This document shows positions 23,669-33,125 of a stretch of 64,000 nucleotides of DNA, in pieces. The DNA is taken from contig DYGX01000005.1 of assembly GCA_020724465.1 (NCBI GenBank), positions 225,614 to 289,613 of the forward strand, given 5' to 3'. The position numbers were made by a program, and so were the translations under genes. This DNA comes from Thermoflexus sp. GTDB lineage: Bacteria > Chloroflexota > Anaerolineae > Aggregatilineales > Aggregatilineaceae. How positions within the stretch are numbered: the first letter of the stretch is position 1; each line of letters opens with the position of its first letter. A model generated the notes under the pieces. It saw only the letters and a list, made by a program, of their open reading frames with translations. It did no database searches and had not been told where the DNA came from.

Positions 23669-25222
23669 CGGTCCTTTACTCTCCACAGACAAAACCCATC
23701 CATGCCGGCGCAACTATAGCGAAGCGTAGGAGTCGTGTCGAGCGGCGGCCAGGCGTTCAGCGGGGAATCAGTGCATAGATCACAAAGCCGTGGGCCGGGT
23801 CGTGATAGTCGAGCGCGGACTGCACCCCGGCGCGGGCCAGCGCGTCCAGCCAGGGCGCCGCGTGCCCGGCCGAGGGCGCGGCGAAATAGCGCGTGTCCAC
23901 CCGCCCGGCCATTTCGGCGGCCAGGGCTTCGGGCTGCGGACTGTAGACGACGAGCGCGGCGGGTTGCTCGCCCAGGTAGAAGGCCAGCTCCCAGCCCAGA
24001 TCGTGCTCGTAGATCACCGCGCCGGTCCGCTGGCGGTTGAGGTAGTCCGCCAGAGCGTCGATCCCGGTGTGGCGGCCCCGGTCGCCCCCCAGCGGCGCCT
24101 GACCGCGCAGCGCGCCGAGCACGCCGGGCGACATCGCCACGCTGGCCAGCGCCAGCAGCCCAAGCGACGCTGCCGGGTTGAGACGCGCCGCCCGCACCGC
24201 GCGCACAGCTCCCCGCGCGCCGAGCAGCAGCAGGAACGGGACGAGCGTGTGTAGATAGCGATCGTAGGTGTTGACCGCGATCAGCCAGTGCGCCGCCAGA
24301 AACGCGACCGCCCAGGCCGCGATCGCGCGGTCGGCGGCTGCGGCGCGGGTGCGCGCCCGCCCGCCGATCGCGATCCCGGCAGCCGCGCCCGTCAGCAGCG
24401 CCGCGTTGAGCGCCCGCGCCCCGGTGAGGTGATGTAGCCAGCCGGCCCAGGCGTCCAGGCGCGGCAGCAGTTCGTCGGAGCGGATCAGACGGCCGGGGTT
24501 GTTGCGCGCCGCGTTGAGCGCCCAAAAGCTCTGCGGGGCGCGGGCGGCGTCCCACAGGGCCAGCAGCGCCAGCCCGATCAGCAGCGGCCCGGCGAAGCGG
24601 CCAAGCCGCTGCAGCGCGGCACGCGGCGGCTCGTCTTCGCGGCTGGTCTGCGCCAGCCCCAGCGCGACGATCAGCGGCAGGGCCAGCGCCGCGTTGAGCT
24701 TGGTGGCGACCATCAGCGCGGACGCGGCTCCGGCCAGCGCCCAGCGCCCGCGTGCCGCCAGCAGCGCCGCCATCACGGCCCACAGCGTCGCCTGCACGTC
24801 GGTGAAGGCGGTCGCCGCAAACGCCAGATCGTACGGCGAGAGCGCCAGCAGCAGCGCGGCCAGCAGCCCGGTGAACCGGTCGCCACCGAGCGCCAGCGCC
24901 AGACGGTAGAGCGCGGCGAGGGTCAGGATGCTGGCAAAGACGTTGGGCAGGCGCGCCGCGAACTCGGACGGCCCCAGAAGCGCGAACGAGGCCGCGACGC
25001 TGTAGATCGCCAGCGGCGGCTTGTCGAGATCGGCGCGACGCAGCAGCACATCCCCCCACGCGCTGATCTGGCGGGCCTGCGCGGCGAAGAGTGCTTCGTC
25101 GGGATGCAGGCGGACGTCCACGCCCAGCAGCGCCAGCCGCAGCAGCGCCCCGATCAGAATCACAAGCGCCGGCAGCAGGACCGGCGCGGCGAAGGTGCGG
25201 CGGGCAGGGGACGGGGCCAGCG

Positions 25223-25912
<690 letters not shown>

Positions 25913-26038
25913 AGCGCCATCCTTCCCAGGCGTGTCGATCCGCGCGCAGCGGCGCCAGTATACCCGAGGACCACGCGAGAATCAACCGCCGAACCCGGCG
26001 CTCAGAGGGCGGCTGGCTGACGGCGCGGGTTCGCGGGT

Positions 26039-26068
26039 GCGCCTGCCGCCGCTTGGCGCGGCGGGCGC
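26039..26068. repeat. Strong hairpin in the divergent gap 25913-26127
   Basis: GCGCCTGCCGC (26039-26049) pairs with GCGGCGGGCGC (26058-26068), 11 bp with one G-T pair and an 8-base loop. It lies between the divergent GT2 and acetyltransferase genes. No T-tract follows. The rest of the 215-base gap shows no clear promoter to me. Confidence 0.5.
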
Positions 26069-26127
26069 AGCGCGGTAATCTAAGGAGTGCGCGGGGCGGT
26101 CCCGCGCCTGGCAGTTGAGAGGGTGCT

Positions 26128-26667
26128 GTGGCTCAAGCGCAAGAAACCTTGACGATCCGCGCGCAGCGGACCGATGACCAGGATGAGTTGTTCCTGTTGC
26201 TGACCAACGAGGCAGCGCTGCTCGATTCGGTCGAAATCCCGTATATGACCGAAGAAGCTTTCCGCGATCGCTTCAGCAACCCCCCGGCTGGCACGCACGT
26301 GCTGATCGCTGAAAGCGTGCTGCCGAGCGCCCGCCGCCGGATCGTGGGCGCGGCCTGGCTGCAGGTGCGCCGCAAACGCACGCGGCACGTCGCGCGTCTG
26401 TCGCGGCTGTGCCTGCCGCAGGTCCTGCGCGGCGACGGCGAGGCGCGCCTGATCGAAGCGGCGCTCGCGCTGGCGGACGACTGGCTCGGATTGCGGCGCG
26501 TCGAGCTGGTCGTCTTTGCGGACGATCCAGATGCCGAGGCGTTCTACGGGCGCTTCGGCTTCGAGCGCGAGGCGCTCATGCGGCGCTATGCAGTGCGGCG
26601 GGGCATCTACGCGGACGCGTGGCTGCTGGCGCGGCTGCACAGGCCGGGTCAGGCGGTGCAACCATGA
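26128..26667 (+). CDS. GNAT-family N-acetyltransferase (divergent)
   Basis: 179 residues with the GNAT layout: an N-terminal strand TIRAQRTDDQDELF, the central IVGAAWLQVRR strand, and the terminal FYGRFGFEREALMRRYAVRRG region. The acetyl-CoA loop (normally Q/RxxGxG/A) is poorly conserved here (LSRLCLPQVLRGDGEARLIE), so coenzyme binding may be weak or altered. The start is GTG 26128. It overlaps the next GNAT gene by four bases. The two proteins share the YMTEEAFRDR / YQSRDAIRDR layout, so they are probably ancient duplicates. Substrate unknown. Confidence 0.75.
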   Translation: MAQAQETLTIRAQRTDDQDELFLLLTNEAALLDSVEIPYMTEEAFRDRFSNPPAGTHVLIAESVLPSARRRIVGAAWLQVRRKRTRHVARLSRLCLPQVLRGDGEARLIEAALALADDWLGLRRVELVVFADDPDAEAFYGRFGFEREALMRRYAVRRGIYADAWLLARLHRPGQAVQP

Positions 26668-27182
26668 CCCGGCGTGTTCGTCGCCCCGTGATCGTGCGCG
26701 GGCAGGAAGCGGAAGACTGGGAAGACATTGCCGCCATCTTCGAAGGCGAGCGGGTCATTTTTGGAACCTTGCAGCTACCTTACCAGTCCCGCGATGCTAT
26801 CCGCGACCGCGTTGAGAACCCGCGCCCCAATATGCACGCGCTGGTCGCCGTGGTCGATGGACGCGTGGTCGGGTCGCTGGGCCTGGAACTTGGGCAGGGG
26901 CGCCAGGCGCACACGGCACATCTGGGAATGATGGTTCACGACAGCTACCAGGGGCAGGGTGTGGGGACGGCGCTGATGGAAGCGGCGATCCGGCTGGCCG
27001 AGGGTTGGCTGGCCATCACCCGCCTGGAGCTGATCGTCTACACCGATAACGAGCCGGCGCTGGCGCTCTATCGCAAATTTGGCTTCGAGATCGAGGGCAC
27101 GCTGCGCGATTTCGCTTTTCGCGACGGTCGCTATGTGGACGCGTATCTGATGGCGCGGGTGCGCACCGAGGAGCCGTCGTGA
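26664..27182 (+). CDS. GNAT-family N-acetyltransferase
   Basis: 172 residues with a good acetyl-CoA motif, VHDSYQGQGVGTALMEAAI, and the C-terminal block NEPALALYRKFGFEIEGTLR typical of ribosomal-protein or amine acetyltransferases. ATG 26664 overlaps the previous gene's stop, and the next gene's GTG overlaps its own stop, so three genes (two GNAT, one methyltransferase) form one translation-coupled unit. The substrate cannot be predicted. Confidence 0.88.
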   Translation: MTRRVRRPVIVRGQEAEDWEDIAAIFEGERVIFGTLQLPYQSRDAIRDRVENPRPNMHALVAVVDGRVVGSLGLELGQGRQAHTAHLGMMVHDSYQGQGVGTALMEAAIRLAEGWLAITRLELIVYTDNEPALALYRKFGFEIEGTLRDFAFRDGRYVDAYLMARVRTEEPS

Positions 27183-27937
27183 GCGCGCACCAACCCTCCC
27201 ATCTCGCCGCTTCGCGCGGTGAGCCGAGCTATGTCTGGCGCGACGGCCAGGAGCGCCGCCTGCGCATGATCCGGCACTGGGTCGATCTGCACGGCGCGTG
27301 TGTGCTAGAAGCGGGCTGCGGCGTGGGCGCCTACAGCAGCCAGATCGGGCGCCGCTATTCTTCGTGCGTCGAGGCGTTCGATATCGAATTCGAGCGCGTG
27401 CGCGAAGCGCGGCGCGATACCCCGCATGCCGTCGTCGCGGCTGCCGAAGCCGTGCCCTATCGCTCCGATTTGTTCGACCTGGTGATCTCCAACGAGGTGA
27501 TCGAGCACGTGCAGGACGACCGCGCCGCCGTGCGTGAGATGGTGCGCGTGCTGCGCCCCGGCGGGCGGCTGGTGCTGTTCTGCCCCAACCGCTGGTATCC
27601 GGTCGAGCAGCACGGGTGGTACTGGCGCGGCGAGTACCGCTTCGGGAACATCCCGCTGATCAACTACCTGCCCGACCGCTGGCGCGATCGCCTGGTGCCG
27701 CACGTGCGCACCTACACAGCGCGCCGCCTGCGCCGCCTGTTTGACGGGCTGCCGGTGCGCATCGTGCATCATAGCCGCATTTTCGGCGGCTATGACAACA
27801 TCATCTACCGGCACCCGCACGCCGGGCGCTGGCTGCGCGATTTACTGTACCTGGCCGAGCGCACCCCGCTGCGCGTGCTGGCCCTGTCGCATCTGCTGGT
27901 CGTCGAGAAGCTCGACGAGCGCGCGCCCGCGCCTTAG
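27179..27937 (+). CDS. Class I SAM-dependent methyltransferase
   Basis: 252 residues. SAM-binding motif I is VLEAGCGVGAYSSQIG (residues about 41-56), followed by the acidic EAFDIE and the motif LFDLVISNEVIEHV with VLRPGGRLVLFCPN (Methyltransf_11 type). The target is unknown; related enzymes methylate small molecules, quinones or sugars. Starts at GTG 27179 within the GNAT stop codon. Its stop overlaps the stop of the opposite-strand hydrolase gene by three bases. Confidence 0.85.
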   Translation: MSAHQPSHLAASRGEPSYVWRDGQERRLRMIRHWVDLHGACVLEAGCGVGAYSSQIGRRYSSCVEAFDIEFERVREARRDTPHAVVAAAEAVPYRSDLFDLVISNEVIEHVQDDRAAVREMVRVLRPGGRLVLFCPNRWYPVEQHGWYWRGEYRFGNIPLINYLPDRWRDRLVPHVRTYTARRLRRLFDGLPVRIVHHSRIFGGYDNIIYRHPHAGRWLRDLLYLAERTPLRVLALSHLLVVEKLDERAPAP

Positions 27938-28860
27938 TCGAGGGGGTCGGTCGAGCGCACCAGGTTCAAACCGGACTCTGCAAATCGCTCCAGATACTGG
28001 TTCGCCATGGCGTCGAAGTCGATCTCCGGGTGCTGGACGGATGACATGCAGTCGAGCAGCACATACCACTTGCGCAGATGCTCGGCTTTGCCGTGGTAGT
28101 GACGCACAACCGAGGTCAGCGTTTCCAGCACGCAATGGCTTTTCGCCTGCCCCGCGACGTAGATGCGATCATAGCTCATCAACCGCTTGAGGAACTCGAC
28201 GTTCAGGTCCCCCTGCGGATCGTCCACGACCTTTACTTCCGGCTCCAGCAAAGAGTAGAACTCGGTTTTGGGGATCATGCCTTTGTGCAGGAAGGCCGGT
28301 TCCGAGGCGCGCGCCGCGGCGTGGTACGCGATGGCCTCGTACAGCGCCGGGGTGATGGCGTGGCCGAGCGTGCCGATCATGGTGTGGTAGGGCCAGATCA
28401 TGAGCTGCTTCTTGGCGTCGGTTTCCAGCTCGTGAACGTAGCGGTGCGACCACTGCGGCTCGAAAACGGGCCGCCAGTCCCCGCGGTCCACCGCTTCGCG
28501 CGTGATGACGGTGAAAGGCGCGGGATGGTTGCCCTGCGGATCTACCCACCAGCTGGGGTAGAAGATCTGCGCCGGGATATGGCTGTCGAGCGATGCGGCG
28601 ATGGCGCTGATCCGGTCGATGTTCCGGAAGATCCACTCGATCGTGCGCCGCGTGTCGTCTACGGCTCCCGGCACGCTGAGCGCACCGTCGGTATGAATAA
28701 AATCGACCTGCGGATCGACCAGCAGCAGAATCACGCGCTGCTCGTCCTCGCTCGCCGGCGGCAGGTTGGCTGCCAGGCCCGCTTCAATGACGGCCTGAGT
28801 CCGGGGCACGTACAGCGTGCCGACATCTTCTGCGTGGTAGAAATCAGGCAGTGTGTTCAT
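27934..28860 (-). CDS. Isochorismatase/nicotinamidase-family cysteine hydrolase, long variant
   Basis: 308 residues, about 100 longer than typical nicotinamidases. The catalytic triad of the family is present: D49 in LLVDPQVDF, K193 in FLHKGMIPK, and C243 in AKSHCVLET. IWPYHTMIGTLGH replaces the common WPxHC segment. Of the nicotinamidase metal ligands (D, H, H), D92 and H94 (SLDSHIPA) are visible, but the third histidine appears to be missing. The substrate may therefore not be nicotinamide. ATG 28860 starts a monocistronic gene. The 234-base gap upstream (28861-29094) also holds the start region of the next kinase. Confidence 0.75.
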   Translation of the reverse strand: MNTLPDFYHAEDVGTLYVPRTQAVIEAGLAANLPPASEDEQRVILLLVDPQVDFIHTDGALSVPGAVDDTRRTIEWIFRNIDRISAIAASLDSHIPAQIFYPSWWVDPQGNHPAPFTVITREAVDRGDWRPVFEPQWSHRYVHELETDAKKQLMIWPYHTMIGTLGHAITPALYEAIAYHAAARASEPAFLHKGMIPKTEFYSLLEPEVKVVDDPQGDLNVEFLKRLMSYDRIYVAGQAKSHCVLETLTSVVRHYHGKAEHLRKWYVLLDCMSSVQHPEIDFDAMANQYLERFAESGLNLVRSTDPLD

Positions 28861-28934
28861 ATTAATAATTATAAGGGGATCCGGCCTGCGTCTACCAGAG
28901 GGCTGCGGCGGGCGCGCCGCTGACCGGCCCGGAC

Positions 28935-28963
28935 TATTGTGACGTCAACGCTTGTGTGATAAA
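28935..28963 (+). promoter_or_regulatory. Weak promoter candidate for the first sensor kinase
   Basis: Around 28935-28963, TTGTGA, a 17-base spacer and TAAAGT (each 4 of 6) lie in an A/T-rich patch (TGATAAAGTCTCAATAAAAGAAG) that stands out in this GC-rich sequence. It is about 130 bases before the chosen ATG at 29095. Confidence 0.3.
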
Positions 28964-29094
28964 GTCTCAATAAAAGAAGATGCGCTTGTTTGCCGCGCGA
29001 CGTCAATCAGTGGGGGGACCGGTTAGCGCGTCCTGATTATGAGTTCGGCAACCGTGATCTTCTGAGTCCCCGGAGAGCGAGCCACCTGTCTGGC

Positions 29095-32000
29095 ATGAAT
29101 CCTGCACCCGAGCCTGCCCGATCCGGTCCACTCAACCTGGCGGCAAGCTGGCAGGTTGATCTACCCCTGCAGGCGGCGTTGATTGACGCCGGGCTGGGGG
29201 TGGTGGTCGTCTTCGGCGGGGTGATGCTGGCCCTGCGCTCCGCCGCACTGGACTGGCGGGGGGTGGGGTTGTTCGCCCTGCTGTACGCGGTCTGCCTGCT
29301 GCTCGCTGCCGAGCCGCCATCCACCCTGTGGGTCGATTTCGCGCTGATCCCGGTTTTCGCAGCGGCTCTGGCGCTGGATCTGGCCGGCGAGTTGAGCGCG
29401 ATCGTCGGCGGCGCGGTGCTCGCCCTGCTGCTGGCGTGGTTGTGGCCGCGCGTCTGGCCTCGTACAGGTGCGGCGCCCCGGCTGCCGATCTGGCCCGTCG
29501 GTGTGTACGGCGCCGGTGCGATTGTCGCCAACGCCGTCCACCACCTGGCCGGGGGGACGATCGCCGCGCCCGATGCGCTGCACCCGATGGCGGTGGTGGC
29601 GGTCGTCCTGGCCGGGGCGGCGTTGGCGCTGGTGGTGGGCAGTCTGATTCTGGTGCGGCTGGTTGCGGCGCGCCAGATGGCGTGGATCACCCCTGTGGCG
29701 CTCCGTCGCCTGCTGGTGACGCAAAGCTTTTCGTTGGTGCTGGGCGCCCTGCTCGGCTGGTCTTACCTGGCGCATCGGGACCGGCCGTGGATTTCGGTTA
29801 TGGTGGTTGGCGCGATCGGCGGCGGACTGGGGCTGCTGCACCTGGTGGGACGGACGCGTTTCGCACTGGAGCAGCGCGTGAGGGAGCTGGCCGCGTTGAA
29901 CCGGATCGGGCAGGTGCTCACCGCCGATCTGGCGACCACACCGCTGTTCGACGTCATTCACCAGCAGGTCCGGCTGTTCTGTGACGTGCCCACCTTTTAC
30001 ATCGCGCTCTACGATGCGGCGCGCGGGCGTGTGAGCTTTCCCTATGTGTGGGACAATGGCCGCCCGGTGCAGTGGGCCAGCCGCGCCTTCACCAACGGCG
30101 TGACCGAGCACATTATCCAGACGCGGCGCTCGCTGCTGCTCAGTGACGGGCTTGCAGCTCAGGTGCGGGCGCTCGGCCTGAGCGTTTATGGCCGGGTGCC
30201 GGCGTGCTATCTCGGTGTGCCGCTGATCGTAGGGGACGAGGTGATCGGCGTCATGGCGCTGCAGCACGACTCCAACCCGCGCGCCTACGGGGAATACGAG
30301 CGCGCGCTGCTGGAGACGATCGGCCTGCAGGCGGCCGTCGCGCTGCGCAACACCTGGCTCTACGAAGAAGCACAGACGGTGAGCGCAGAATTGCAGGAGC
30401 TGGTTGCCAGCTCGCGCGAGTTCAGCGCCACGCTGGACCTCTCCGCGCTGGCCAACAGCATCGTGCGGCGGCTGCAGAACGCGATTCCGGCGAGCGGCGT
30501 CTCGCTGCTGGAATGGTCGGCGGGCGGCGATGGGCTTCGTCTGCTGGCCCACGTTCCCGCCGATTCGAGCGATCGGGCACAGCGGTTGCTGGACGTGCAT
30601 CATGCCGATCTGCGCGCGTTGAATGGCGCGACGCACCGGCAAACGCTGGCGCTGCGCGAGGATGGCAATGTGCTCCAGGTGTGGGCGCTGCCGCTGGTCG
30701 CGCGCGAGCGCCCGGTCGGGCTGGCTCTGGTGTGGGATCCATCCGCCGACGCCTGGCCGGAGAGCGCGGGGCGGCTGGTCGAGGGGATCATTCACCAGGC
30801 AGCGGTGGCGCTCCAGAACGCCCAGACGTACTATCGGGCGGATACCTCGCTGCGCGAGCGCGTGATCGAGCTGAGCGCGCTGGAAGTGATCTCGCGCCAT
30901 ATGGCGGCCACGCTCGACCTGGACACGATTCTCAACGACGTGCTGGCTGCCGCCATGTCCGCCATCGACGCGACGCTCGGCTGCTGCGGGCTGGTGATGG
31001 ACGACGAGCGGTTTATGCTGGTCGCCATGCTTGAGCAGAGCGGCGCGCAGATTGACCTGCCGGTGATCCGGCGCGTGGGCGAAGGGGTGACCGGGCGCGT
31101 GCTGCGCACGCGCCGGCCGGTGGTGGTGGACGATGCGCAGGCCAGGCCGGGCGTCACGCCGCTGTTTTCCGGCATGCGCTCCGAGCTGTGCGTGCCGATC
31201 ATGCGCGAGGGACGCCCGATCGGCGTGCTCGACTTTGAGGATCCGCGCGCGAACGCCTTCAGCGAAGCGCATATGCGATTTGTCAGCATGCTCGCCGAGC
31301 ATGCCGCCATCGCCATCGAAAACGCGCGCCTGTTCACCGACCGCCGCCGCCAGATCGAAACGCTCGTCAGCCTGCGTCGCCTGTCCACACACCTGCTGGC
31401 TGCCGCGCGGCAGGAGCCGGTCGCCGAGGCGATCGTCCGCTATGCACGGGATATCATTCACGCCGAGCGCGTGCTCCTCTACTGGACCGGCGAGGGCGGA
31501 GAGCCGCTAGAAAGCGCGCCGGACCACGACTGCCCGCCGCCGGATGAGATCGTGCGGCGGGTGGCGCAGACAAGCCAGCCGTATTACTCGCTGGATGTCT
31601 CGACCCTGCCGGTGTATCAGGTCTTCATGCCGCTGGATGATTTCGAGGCGCGCGCCTGCGTTCCCATCCGGCATCGCGACCGCGTGCTCGGCGTGTTGGA
31701 CGTCCTGATCACCGATTCCGTCTACTACACACAGAATGAAATCCAGGCGCTCGAAGTCCTGGCGGACCAGGCGGCGGTGGCGATCGAAAGCATCCACCTG
31801 AACGACGCGGTGCGCGCCGGGCGCGACCAATTGCAGGCGATTCTCGACTCGACACGCGAAGGCATTCTGCTCTTTGATCTCAACGGGCGCCTGCTACGCG
31901 CCAACCCTGCCGCCGAGGAGATGCTGGGGCAGTCGCTCGCGCCGGTGATCGGTCGCAGCTTTGTGGAATGGCTGCGGATCCAGGGGGCAGCCCGGCTCAA

Positions 32001-32973
32001 AGCGCTGACCGGCTATACGCTGGCCGACCTGCGGCGGGATCTGCGCGCCGTCAGCGCGGACCCGCGGCGGATCACCCACCGCCAGTTTGAGCAGCAGCGC
32101 GACGACGGGACGCGCTACATTGACGAGATCGCCGCGCCGGTACTCGACGAGCGCGGCGAGACAGTGATCGGCCGGATGCTGGTCTGGCATGACGTCACCG
32201 AGGAGCGCAAGCTCGACGATCTGCGCCAGGAACTGAGCAGCATGATCGTGCACGATCTGCGCAGCCCGCTGACGTCGATTATCAATAGCCTGGCGATGGT
32301 GGATGAGCTGCTGGCCCAGGAGCAGCTTGACAGCGACACCCTGCGCGAGGTCATCGGCATCGCGGCGCAGAGCAGCCAGAACATGCTGCGTCTGGTCGAG
32401 TCCCTGCTCGATATCGCCCGGCTGGAGCAGCGCCGGGTCGCGCTGAATCTGAGCGCCTGCCCGCTGCAGGACGTGATCGACGAGGCGTGTGCCTCGGTGC
32501 TGAGTCTGGCTGTGGACGCGGACATCACCCTCGACACCCACATCGCCGGCGACGTCCCGCCGGTGTGGATCGACCAGGAGCAGATCCAGCGCGTGCTGGT
32601 CAATTTGCTTGACAACGCGCTGCGTCACACGCCTGCGGGTGGCCGCGTGATGATTGAGGCTGCCCTTCTGGCCGGGGACAACGGCGTGCGGGTCGCCGTT
32701 TGCGACTCTGGCCCTGGCATCCCGCCTGAGGAGCGCGGCATAGTATTCGAGAAGTTTGTCCAGCTCGACCGGCCGATTCTGCGCGGGCACAAAGGCTCCG
32801 GCCTGGGGCTGACGTTCTGCAAGCTGGCGGTCGAAGCGCATGGCGGCCGGATCTGGGTCGAAGACACGGCGCTGGGCGGGGCGGCGTTCTGCTTCACGCT
32901 GCCGGTGGCGGACGGCGGGCGGGCTGCGCGCAACGCCACTCTCCAGACAGATCGCACCCTCACGTCGAATTAA
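29095..32973 (+). CDS. Large membrane sensor histidine kinase: membrane domain, 4 GAF, PAS, HisKA, HATPase
   Basis: About 1292 residues. The N-terminal ~240 residues are eight or so membrane helices of a MASE-like sensor region. Four GAF domains follow (the second degenerate), then a PAS domain (LDSTREGILLFDLNGRLLRA). The HisKA helix has the phospho-acceptor histidine in MIVHDLRSPLTSI. The HATPase has NLLDNALRHTP, DSGPGIPPEE and GSGLGLTFCKLAVEAHGG. It autophosphorylates and should pass phosphate to an unidentified response regulator; none is in the window. ATG 29095 is chosen over an upstream in-frame TTG at 28990 because the earlier stretch lacks coding character. The ligand is unknown. Confidence 0.88.
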   Translation: MNPAPEPARSGPLNLAASWQVDLPLQAALIDAGLGVVVVFGGVMLALRSAALDWRGVGLFALLYAVCLLLAAEPPSTLWVDFALIPVFAAALALDLAGELSAIVGGAVLALLLAWLWPRVWPRTGAAPRLPIWPVGVYGAGAIVANAVHHLAGGTIAAPDALHPMAVVAVVLAGAALALVVGSLILVRLVAARQMAWITPVALRRLLVTQSFSLVLGALLGWSYLAHRDRPWISVMVVGAIGGGLGLLHLVGRTRFALEQRVRELAALNRIGQVLTADLATTPLFDVIHQQVRLFCDVPTFYIALYDAARGRVSFPYVWDNGRPVQWASRAFTNGVTEHIIQTRRSLLLSDGLAAQVRALGLSVYGRVPACYLGVPLIVGDEVIGVMALQHDSNPRAYGEYERALLETIGLQAAVALRNTWLYEEAQTVSAELQELVASSREFSATLDLSALANSIVRRLQNAIPASGVSLLEWSAGGDGLRLLAHVPADSSDRAQRLLDVHHADLRALNGATHRQTLALREDGNVLQVWALPLVARERPVGLALVWDPSADAWPESAGRLVEGIIHQAAVALQNAQTYYRADTSLRERVIELSALEVISRHMAATLDLDTILNDVLAAAMSAIDATLGCCGLVMDDERFMLVAMLEQSGAQIDLPVIRRVGEGVTGRVLRTRRPVVVDDAQARPGVTPLFSGMRSELCVPIMREGRPIGVLDFEDPRANAFSEAHMRFVSMLAEHAAIAIENARLFTDRRRQIETLVSLRRLSTHLLAAARQEPVAEAIVRYARDIIHAERVLLYWTGEGGEPLESAPDHDCPPPDEIVRRVAQTSQPYYSLDVSTLPVYQVFMPLDDFEARACVPIRHRDRVLGVLDVLITDSVYYTQNEIQALEVLADQAAVAIESIHLNDAVRAGRDQLQAILDSTREGILLFDLNGRLLRANPAAEEMLGQSLAPVIGRSFVEWLRIQGAARLKALTGYTLADLRRDLRAVSADPRRITHRQFEQQRDDGTRYIDEIAAPVLDERGETVIGRMLVWHDVTEERKLDDLRQELSSMIVHDLRSPLTSIINSLAMVDELLAQEQLDSDTLREVIGIAAQSSQNMLRLVESLLDIARLEQRRVALNLSACPLQDVIDEACASVLSLAVDADITLDTHIAGDVPPVWIDQEQIQRVLVNLLDNALRHTPAGGRVMIEAALLAGDNGVRVAVCDSGPGIPPEERGIVFEKFVQLDRPILRGHKGSGLGLTFCKLAVEAHGGRIWVEDTALGGAAFCFTLPVADGGRAARNATLQTDRTLTSN

Positions 32974-33051
32974 GCGGCAAATTCAAGAAAAATTCACTCC
33001 GCAGGATGCCTCAAAAACGACTTCTCATGATACTCTTCTAAGAGAACCCAT

Positions 33052-33079
33052 TTGTTCCGGTGCCGTTCTCGGGTATCAT
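33052..33079 (+). promoter_or_regulatory. Putative promoter between the two large sensor kinases
   Basis: TATCAT (33074-33079, 5 of 6 to -10) is preceded after 16 bases by TTGTTC (33052-33057, weak -35). The 150-base gap between the kinase genes is A/T-rich compared with its surroundings, which supports a separate promoter. Confidence 0.35.
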
Positions 33080-33125
33080 GGAGCGGGGGCAAAGTCCAAA
33101 CACCGGGTGGGGAAATTTTTCGAGC

